IMG/VR virus record: IMGVR_UViG_3300037450_000087
Span: 1 to 25,407 of that record
Direction: 5' to 3' (one strand)
Source of the DNA: a virus
Length of the DNA: 25,407 nucleotides
In this document: positions 19,338 through 25,407 of the stretch, piece after piece
Numbering within the stretch: position 1 is the first letter of the stretch
Layout: each line of letters opens with the position of its first letter
Notes under the pieces: generated by a model
Databases searched by the model: none
What the model was told of the DNA's origin: nothing
The model's input: the letters and a program-made list of their open reading frames with translations, nothing else
Program-made: the position numbers and the translations under genes

Positions 19338-21055
19338 TATGTCAGCCTCGCATCTGCCGTTATGTGTAAACCAAGATAATCAGTTGCAGATCCAAATAAT
19401 ACCTGACTGCCAGGGTTATAACTCACACCGGATGTATCACCCTGCAGCTGATTGGTTAGAAATGTATTACCACCACTTCCCGCAAACTGATTATTGGCAG
19501 ACAATGGATTGTAAGTTGTAAAGGTCGGATCACTTCTCATTTCTTTTGCAAAGTGCCAATTAACAACGTTGAAATGATTATAGGTCCCATCATTTAAGTA
19601 GAATGAATATAAGGCACCTGGTGTACCGCCATTCTGCTGTACGGGATTAGCATATGGGAATGTCTTTTGATAATACCGCTGTGATTTCTCCAGCTCTCCT
19701 TCAAATGTTTCGCCCAATGTGGGCATTACACTGTATGTACCAAACAGACATGACACGCTGTGTAGAATAAATACATTAGTAACGGACGCCATAAAGTTCG
19801 TTTGGTTCGCGCCCAGGTTTGGATTGCCTGAGTCGCTGTCTTCCCATGTCTCTTCGGTACCAGTTCCAGGGGTTCCATTAATAAAGATCCCGAATGTGCA
19901 GCCTTTTGTATTGTCGAAGTTATAGGTTTCAATCCCGCCGCTACCATCCATCGGCACTTGGAACACAAAAGCAATATCTGTATTTTCCTGCCCTGGATTA
20001 ATCGTGTATTCCTTGATGTATTGCTTGCCATTGGCCGACAGGAATACAGCGGTAAATGTACCGGGAATGGTTGTCTTGACAGTAAACCCAAACGTATTTG
20101 TATTCCCGAAAAACGGCCGGAATACAGCACCTTCAATAGGCTGATATATCCAGGTGTTGCGGGGAGTAAGCGGCGCATTAGCCAGCATCTGCATATAACT
20201 GCCAATTGCGGAAACAGGACCCTGGCTGACAACTACATCATCTATTGCCCCAATCGTCTGTATTACCCAGCAATCAGCAGCCAGCGTTCTTGATGTTATA
20301 TGCGTAAACTGCTGCTTCACCTGCCATACCTGCATAGACCCATTGATAATCATGCTCTGCAGGCTGGGAGCAGGCGCTACAGCTGGGCCACCGGTAATCA
20401 GGGATGTACCATCGTAGGTAATATCAGTAGCGGTTAATTCCAGTTCGAGCGCATTGGGATTTACTGTAATGGCCGAAAATCCGTCTGCACGATGAAGCCG
20501 CCATGCCCCATCAGATCCCAGGTCATAATAAAACTGCAGTACATCATCCCGGTAAATGGCCCACAGGGTCTCTGTTGCAGCGCCTGATAGCCGGAACTCC
20601 TGGAATGCCGTCCACTGGTTGGTTATGTTCGGCGATACCTGCGCACCTGCCGGATTGCCGGTCACATCCAGCCCGACAGCAATAGCGGTTGGTGCAGTGA
20701 ATACCTCGCCCTGGTCGGTATCTATATCTATATTCGTGTTCGGACCACCTACAACGCTGGTTCCGGTAATCGTTCCATAAATCGTAGTTGCATCGGTAAC
20801 CTTTACCCGCTGGCCCGCCACATAATATAAGGATTGATCCCCGGATACTTGCAATGTATCAGGATCAACCAGCGTTACCGCATCACCCAGATCCCGATAA
20901 CCCGGCAGCTCATACCATCTGCGTATAGCCGCCTGCAGCTCCCTGACAATATCGTCTACAGAGGCAACCGGCGTTGCCAGCTGTGGGGCATAATCCGGTA
21001 CCGGTTCCCTGTCATTACCTGCGGCTGTATTTGCCCAGTCTTTTAGATCACTCAT
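19337..21055 (-). CDS. Main tail fibre protein
   Basis: 572 residues. The N-terminus has a short attachment helix (SVDDIVRELQAAIRRWYEL) and beta repeats (LVDPDTLQVSGDQ, VKVTDATTIYGTITGTSV), like podovirus fibre shafts. The middle carries LQSMIINGSMQVWQV and a TFGFTVKTTIPGTF galactose-binding-like beta sandwich that is common in phage receptor-binding tips. The C-terminus has LEKSQRYYQKTFPY and ends LGLHITADARLT. It starts in a TAATG overlap with the ejection gene. Likely receptor-binding. No enzymatic motif is visible. Confidence 0.75.
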   Translation of the reverse strand: MSDLKDWANTAAGNDREPVPDYAPQLATPVASVDDIVRELQAAIRRWYELPGYRDLGDAVTLVDPDTLQVSGDQSLYYVAGQRVKVTDATTIYGTITGTSVVGGPNTNIDIDTDQGEVFTAPTAIAVGLDVTGNPAGAQVSPNITNQWTAFQEFRLSGAATETLWAIYRDDVLQFYYDLGSDGAWRLHRADGFSAITVNPNALELELTATDITYDGTSLITGGPAVAPAPSLQSMIINGSMQVWQVKQQFTHITSRTLAADCWVIQTIGAIDDVVVSQGPVSAIGSYMQMLANAPLTPRNTWIYQPIEGAVFRPFFGNTNTFGFTVKTTIPGTFTAVFLSANGKQYIKEYTINPGQENTDIAFVFQVPMDGSGGIETYNFDNTKGCTFGIFINGTPGTGTEETWEDSDSGNPNLGANQTNFMASVTNVFILHSVSCLFGTYSVMPTLGETFEGELEKSQRYYQKTFPYANPVQQNGGTPGALYSFYLNDGTYNHFNVVNWHFAKEMRSDPTFTTYNPLSANNQFAGSGGNTFLTNQLQGDTSGVSYNPGSQVLFGSATDYLGLHITADARLT

Positions 21056-22530
21056 TATTCCCGCCCCAATGATAAAGATCGCCCGATTAATCCGCCCATA
21101 GATGGCAATACTGATTCTGTTGGCGCATCGGAAAGCAAGCCACCGATTGAGCTGGCAGCAAAAGGATTATTTAGATAAAAATCATATGCACGATTTTGTG
21201 CAACATACCTTGCCAGCTGCGGCAATGACATATCCTGTACTGCCATAGCTGTTGGTGTGCCTGAGTCCGGAACAGTTGTTTTGAACGCCTGTGCTATCCT
21301 GGCAATATCCTGCAGATCATTGCCGGTCTCCCCCGCCTTAAAGCCGAGTTGCCCCCTTGTTCCCCTGCCCATCACATTGGCCAGTGTTTTGGGATTCAGG
21401 TCGCCTGCTGTCGTAACCACTCCAGGCTTTAACAGAGTTTTCAATACACCATACTGCTGATTAGCTTCGCGGAATGCGTCAACAGCATCCATGGGGATTG
21501 CCTTTTCCAGCTGCCTGTTTAACAACCCCTCCAGATCACTGATCTGTTGCGCCTGCGTAGTATTTTTGCCTGACTTCCACATATCGTTTGCAGTATCAGC
21601 AAGGTATTTACGCATATCCTTATATCTGCTAACCGTCATCGGGCCTGCTTCGATCTCATCGGACAGATCACGGAATATTCTCGCAGCATTGCCTTTTTTG
21701 CCCGGCAGGCTGGTTAATTTTTGGTTAAGCGTGGTAAACGCCTCGTTGAATTCGTCATCGAACTCAATTTCATCAGCAAGGTCTGCGAACTGGTCATATA
21801 CAGAACCTATCCTCCGCTTCGCAGCATTCAGTGTGGGACCGCCCAAGTCTGTATAGCCAGACTCACCCAGGGCATCCAGTGCGACTTGATTATATACGCC
21901 CTGGTTAGATTCAAGCCTGGCAGCAGACGGACCTGATAGAAACGGATTACGCTCGAATCCTGCCTCCAACTGACCCAGCTGTTTATTGCCCGTCATCTCT
22001 GCTGGTGAATACCTTAACCCAAGCTCCTGCCCGCGCTGCAACAATGCCTGTTGCGTATCGGTTAACTTGCTGCTGATGCTATCGGCCCCCTGCCGGATTG
22101 CATTGGCAACCCTGGATGCCATGCTGCCAACTACCTGTCCAGCCCCAGCCCCAGCTGCACCAGCCATCAGATTGGACTTTAAATCACCATATTCCATGGC
22201 CCCCAGACCAGCCCCTGTTGCCACTGCCCCTGGCAATCCCCCCGGTGATGGTATAGCCGCCGATGGAAGCATCCTACCCACAAATGCACTAACAGGCCGC
22301 TGCTCCTGCACCCCTTTATATAGTGCCTCTTTCCTTGCTTCTTCTTCTGCCAGCCTTTCAAGCGCTGGCTCATTACCCAGAAATTGATGGTATCTCTGCT
22401 GTACTCCAGACTTTAATGACCCAGCCCCACGCACAGCACCAGCCAGCATGGCCTCATTCCATGTCATTTCTGGTACTTCTTCCGGGATATCCTCCCAGCC
22501 GGCGTCAATATCTTCCCACTCGCCTGGCAC
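21055..22530 (-). CDS. Internal virion/DNA ejection protein
   Basis: 491 residues from a GTG at 22530 (GGAG six bases upstream; TAGTG overlap). The acidic N-terminus (GEWEDIDAGWEDIPEEVPE) leads to a Gly/Ala-rich membrane-active stretch (AVATGAGLGAMEYG, LMAGAAGAGAGQVVG) and then long helices. This is the layout of P22 gp16/gp20-type ejection proteins that form the channel across the envelope. It is ejected with the DNA in relatives. Followed directly by the fibre gene. Confidence 0.72.
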   Translation of the reverse strand: MPGEWEDIDAGWEDIPEEVPEMTWNEAMLAGAVRGAGSLKSGVQQRYHQFLGNEPALERLAEEEARKEALYKGVQEQRPVSAFVGRMLPSAAIPSPGGLPGAVATGAGLGAMEYGDLKSNLMAGAAGAGAGQVVGSMASRVANAIRQGADSISSKLTDTQQALLQRGQELGLRYSPAEMTGNKQLGQLEAGFERNPFLSGPSAARLESNQGVYNQVALDALGESGYTDLGGPTLNAAKRRIGSVYDQFADLADEIEFDDEFNEAFTTLNQKLTSLPGKKGNAARIFRDLSDEIEAGPMTVSRYKDMRKYLADTANDMWKSGKNTTQAQQISDLEGLLNRQLEKAIPMDAVDAFREANQQYGVLKTLLKPGVVTTAGDLNPKTLANVMGRGTRGQLGFKAGETGNDLQDIARIAQAFKTTVPDSGTPTAMAVQDMSLPQLARYVAQNRAYDFYLNNPFAASSIGGLLSDAPTESVLPSMGGLIGRSLSLGRE

Positions 22531-23492
22531 TATCTTCTCCGTTTCTGCCGTCTGCCAGTCTTTGGATCTGTGCGGTATTCAAAATCATCATCAGACCATT
22601 CTGTAATGCCCGCCTGCTTGCGGATATCACCAATTTTCTGCCGTAATACATCGAGCTGCGGCTTCAGATCCGAATAACTACGAAAGACATTCCCCAGGCT
22701 GGCTTGTGTCGGGTCAATTAACGCCGATGTTAACAACTCATATTCGTTGCCCTGTAGCGCTCCCATATCCCAGGCATTTTTTAATTGCATTACCAAATCC
22801 TTATGTAAACCTGCCAGCCTATTTTTTTCTGGCCCTGGCATTAACTCGGTTCCTGACTTCTGCAGGGCCTTGTCATAACGATTTAGTGCAGACTCCATGT
22901 TCCCGACAATATTTCTTTTCTTCTCCATCTCTGGATCTACTATGCGGGTTCCTTGCGCCTTTAATTCAGATGGCGTAGACCCGTATGCGGGGACCTCCCC
23001 GGATGGCGTTCTTAGCCCGCGCAGTTCAGACACAGGTACTGGCTTATCCTCCCCGCCAATCTTAACCATAGGGCCTTGTTTATACGACGGACCAATAGGT
23101 GTTATATCCCCTGACCCTGGTGTTGCCCAGGCCGGCTGTCTGTAATCCGGCTGGCCCGGAACTCCTGTTGTAACCAGCTTGGGAGTGGCTGGCTCAGGAT
23201 ATGGCACGCCAGTGCCCATATAAGCAGCGCGCCCCGGATCGGTCTGCTCCATGCTCTGCAGCAGAGTGTCGAACCTTCGCTGCTTTTTCTCGGCCCTCTT
23301 TTCATCAGCTGTTCGGAGTGCATTCATTTGCGCCATATTAGCCAGCATCTGCTGATTGCGCTGCATAGCCTGCATATTCAGCAGCCCCTGACCCATGCCC
23401 TGGCCCAGACTGGAGCCGGGGTCCCTCCCCTGCAGCAGCCCCGCAGCCATGCCCATGATAGGATCATTTAACGCTTCAAGTAATCCAGGCAT
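22530..23492 (-). CDS. Putative internal virion protein
   Basis: 320 residues, starting in a TAATG overlap. The N-terminus is Met/Gln/Gly-rich (LGQGMGQGLLNMQAMQRNQQ), the middle is Pro/Gly-rich and probably disordered, and the C-terminal third is helical (NIVGNMESALNRYDKALQK … LDVLRQKIGDIRKQAGI) and ends in a basic KTGRRQKRRR. It lies between two ejection-type genes, so it is likely ejected as part of the same complex. No enzyme motif is seen. Confidence 0.6.
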   Translation of the reverse strand: MPGLLEALNDPIMGMAAGLLQGRDPGSSLGQGMGQGLLNMQAMQRNQQMLANMAQMNALRTADEKRAEKKQRRFDTLLQSMEQTDPGRAAYMGTGVPYPEPATPKLVTTGVPGQPDYRQPAWATPGSGDITPIGPSYKQGPMVKIGGEDKPVPVSELRGLRTPSGEVPAYGSTPSELKAQGTRIVDPEMEKKRNIVGNMESALNRYDKALQKSGTELMPGPEKNRLAGLHKDLVMQLKNAWDMGALQGNEYELLTSALIDPTQASLGNVFRSYSDLKPQLDVLRQKIGDIRKQAGITEWSDDDFEYRTDPKTGRRQKRRR

Positions 23493-24376
23493 TACCCAAA
23501 CCCCCCTAGTAGTCCGCCACCAATAGCGCCAACTGCAGTCCCCACTCCTGGCATAAGCATTGACCCCAATTTGGCCCCTGCCATGGCACCGCCCAGCATC
23601 CCTGATGCTTTACTGCCACCGCCAACCGTTCCCCCCATGCTAGGCCCCGCATTCATAGCCCCCATCAGGCCAGCATACTGCTGCATGCGCTGATAATCGG
23701 CGTTCTGGCCGAAATCATGCCGCGCCATGGCCTCATCTATGCCCTTTTGCGCCTGGGAATAGTCCAGATTGCCCGCCTGCATCATCAGCTCCGGTCCCAT
23801 CATGGATATAGCCGGAAACTGCTGCATGGCCTGCTGCTGCATCTGGGCATTGAGTGCATTACTGGCAAGGCCCGCTTGCTGGTTCGACATCTGCGCCTGC
23901 AGGCCGCGCTGTGCTGCGCTCTCCTGCGCCTGATGGAAGTATGGAGCAAGGGCCTCGGTCGAACTCTTAACCATCTGCTGGGCTGATCCTGGGCTGCCAT
24001 AACGGCCCATGGATGCAAACCGGGATGCCATCTGCTCAACTGCTGGGTCGGTAATCGCGCCGCGGTACTGTGCCATACTGGTCGGGCCTTGTGCATTAAC
24101 AGAACCTGCACCATAGCCCCCTCCCTGGCGGGCCATATTACCCAGGAAATCCGTATATCCGCCAAACCCGGTCTGACCCATATTCATCATGCCCTGCTGT
24201 GCCTGCTGCTGGGATGGGTTCAGGTCTGCATAGGTCTGGCCCGGGAAGAAGCTCAGCGGGTTATTTTTGGTGTTGCGCATGAAATCACCGAACGCGCTCC
24301 CATAACTCGCCTGTGCATTCTGCTGATATTGCGTCGGGCCTGCCGGTTGCGGCGCACTACTTCCAAATAAGCCCAT
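23492..24376 (-). CDS. Putative DNA ejection protein, Gly-rich C-terminus
   Basis: 294 residues. Starts MGLFGSSAPQPAG, then a Gln/Ala/Met-rich helical middle (AQQGMMNMGQTGFGG; ALNAQMQQQAMQQF) and a C-terminal Gly/Ala/Met membrane-like stretch (MLGGAMAGAKLGSMLMPGVG, then IGGGLLGGFG). A MGLF start with a Gly-rich hydrophobic tail is typical of podovirus DNA-transfer proteins that insert into the cell envelope. GGAG is eight bases before the ATG. Confidence 0.68.
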   Translation of the reverse strand: MGLFGSSAPQPAGPTQYQQNAQASYGSAFGDFMRNTKNNPLSFFPGQTYADLNPSQQQAQQGMMNMGQTGFGGYTDFLGNMARQGGGYGAGSVNAQGPTSMAQYRGAITDPAVEQMASRFASMGRYGSPGSAQQMVKSSTEALAPYFHQAQESAAQRGLQAQMSNQQAGLASNALNAQMQQQAMQQFPAISMMGPELMMQAGNLDYSQAQKGIDEAMARHDFGQNADYQRMQQYAGLMGAMNAGPSMGGTVGGGSKASGMLGGAMAGAKLGSMLMPGVGTAVGAIGGGLLGGFG

Positions 24377-24378
24377 AA

Positions 24379-24903
24379 TTAATTCTCCAAAGCACTCATG
24401 ATTTTAAGATTCACCTGACCATCAACAACAGTTACCGTACTACCAGCAGTATCAGAATTGATATAAAACGACAGCACCTGACCCTCCTGCAATATGCCGA
24501 TAAAGGTGGCTGTTATAGTCGCTGAGGCCCCGCCAGATAAAAACACAGTACCGATAACCCCAGCGAATACATCGTCTATCCATAGTTCAATCAGATACTG
24601 GCGGTTATTGCTTGCCGATGACAGCCCGAAAAAGGCGGTAAGCTCATATAGCCCGCCCTCTATAACCGTTATTTCACCATTGGTTACATCAATCCCTAAA
24701 TCATCCGCCCCCCAGCTACTGATTCCAGTCACCCATGGTGCGAGCTTTTCAGCAGGCGTTACCGTTGCAACCTGATTGATCTCATCCATAAACTGGACTT
24801 TCAGCTGCGCACCCAACAGATGATTTATTGCCAGGGCACAACGTCTCAGCGCTTCTTCCCAGCTGGGCAGTCGAACCGGTACCCGTGGATATAACAAGCT
24901 CAT
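24379..24903 (-). CDS. C1q/TNF-like virion protein
   Basis: 174 residues from the ATG at 24903, an ATGA overlap with the gp10-like stop. The N-terminus (SLLYPRVPVRLPSWEEALRR) may be the attachment helix. The body (about 80-174) is a jelly-roll pattern: GEITVIEGGLYELTAFFGL, a hydrophobic strand with IELWIDDVFAGVIG, GGASATITATFIGILQEGQV and a LSFYINSD strand, as in phage C1q/TNF-like domains that trimerise on tails or capsids. It is probably a tail-spike head or decoration protein; binding target unknown. Confidence 0.62.
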   Translation of the reverse strand: MSLLYPRVPVRLPSWEEALRRCALAINHLLGAQLKVQFMDEINQVATVTPAEKLAPWVTGISSWGADDLGIDVTNGEITVIEGGLYELTAFFGLSSASNNRQYLIELWIDDVFAGVIGTVFLSGGASATITATFIGILQEGQVLSFYINSDTAGSTVTVVDGQVNLKIMSALEN

Positions 24904-25407
24904 TGCTTGCCAGCCGGCACAATGTGTGGGACAGCTCCATATAAATGTGTGAAATCCCGCTGTACCCTGATCCTGAAACGGATGTATTTCGCCCGCTTGT
25001 GAAATCTGGCAATGCCGGTTCTGGGGTGCGGGGATTGCAGGGGGGTCCATTCAACAATGCCATATGGTGGATTTCTGGTACCCAGCGAGACAGCTAACCG
25101 AACATCATCACCGTCTGCCCGCGGCTCCAGCCCCAGCACATAGGACCAGTCGTCAAGGGTAAATTCGCCGCTCTCTATCCACCCTTCCAGCCTGGGACCG
25201 GTAAATATCGCGTGTTCGTGTGCTGAGTTAAACAGGCTCAGGCTGGCAGGAGTTCCAGCAAACCCGATTGAATCTGTCATCTGATTGTAATCATCGGTAA
25301 GGCCCAGCAGCGAATCGGTAACTACTTCCTGTAATGACGAATACAGCAGCTGCTCAACTTCAATCTTTATCGGACCTGACCATCTGTTGGTAGACCAGTT
25401 AAAGACC
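24900..25407 (-). CDS. P22 gp10-like tail protein (C-terminal part, right edge)
   Basis: Continuation of the gene at 1-1077. Codons down to 24900 (stop) include PASLSLFNSAHEHAIFTG, LDDWSYVLGLEPRADG and HKRAKYIRFRIRVQRDFTHL. Bases 25248-25407 repeat bases 1-160, so only 24900-25247 is new sequence. An apparent internal Met at 25280 is not a start. The stop overlaps the next ATG as ATGA. Confidence 0.75.
   Translation of the reverse strand, partial: VFNWSTNRWSGPIKIEVEQLLYSSLQEVVTDSLLGLTDDYNQMTDSIGFAGTPASLSLFNSAHEHAIFTGPRLEGWIESGEFTLDDWSYVLGLEPRADGDDVRLAVSLGTRNPPYGIVEWTPLQSPHPRTGIARFHKRAKYIRFRIRVQRDFTHLYGAVPHIVPAGKQ
25248..25407. repeat. Terminal redundancy of the contig, right copy
   Basis: Same-orientation copy of bases 1-160 with two synonymous third-position differences at 25374 and 25377. 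It closes the contig to a likely unit of 25,247 bp. Confidence 0.9.

Noticed and set aside
24379-25050. Longer 223-residue form of the C1q-like gene
   Set aside because: The first 49 codons lie in the gp10-like gene; the ATG at 24903 has the ATGA overlap that is standard here.
24900-25280. Separate 126-residue gene starting at 25280
   Set aside because: The frame is open upstream and joins the left-edge tail gene in frame; the Met is internal.

Overview
The window is the near-complete genome of a small tailed phage with a podovirus-type (short-tail) virion module, most likely a circular or circularly permuted metagenomic contig. The first 160 bases recur at the end (25248-25407) with two differences. 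One gene, a P22 gp10-like tail protein, runs off the left edge and continues in frame at the right edge, so the unit length would be about 25,247 bp. Nothing identifies the host directly. A protein with a VPLPxxxW-type (PEP-CTERM-like) sorting tail and a chromosomal-type parS-like site point to a Gram-negative, probably proteobacterial, environmental host with an exosortase system.

Layout. (1) Minus strand, 8039 down to 1 and continuing from 25407 down to 15545: packaging, head, tail, ejection and fibre genes in the order TerS, TerL, portal, small connector-like protein, scaffold, SU10-type major capsid, conserved hypothetical, RMF-like protein, gp4-like adaptor, gp10-like tail protein, C1q/TNF-like protein, three ejection-type proteins, three fibre or decoration genes, then two secreted proteins of which the last has the VPLP-type tail. 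Most junctions are ATGA, TAATG or TGATG overlaps, indicating one translationally coupled late operon. (2) Minus strand, 13020 to 8102: about 19 small accessory genes. They include a pentapeptide-repeat protein, three single-membrane-segment proteins of 29-32 residues, zinc-ribbon proteins, a winged-HTH protein, a protein ending in an Acb2/Tad1-like hook domain, and a VRR-NUC nuclease. (3) Plus strand, 13164 to 15425: an SSB-like protein with an acidic DDDIPF tail, a DEDDy exonuclease and a run of tiny exported or membrane peptides.

Control. The two transcription directions separate at 13040-13080, where two sigma70-like promoters with exact 17-bp spacers overlap face to face. Two further promoters of the same type, each with a dyad in its spacer, lie at 11166-11194 and 10533-10561. 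The second is followed by a parS-like site at 10499-10514. The plus and minus clusters converge on an 11-bp-stem hairpin at 15480-15524.

I see no integrase, DNA or RNA polymerase, primase, tRNA, CRISPR array or classical endolysin. The phage appears to rely on host replication and transcription, with its own SSB-like protein, exonuclease, nuclease and HTH (possible initiator) protein. The points most worth a second look are the parS-like site, the hook-domain protein with an internal start, the exosortase-type sorting tail on a phage protein, and the symmetric promoter pair.
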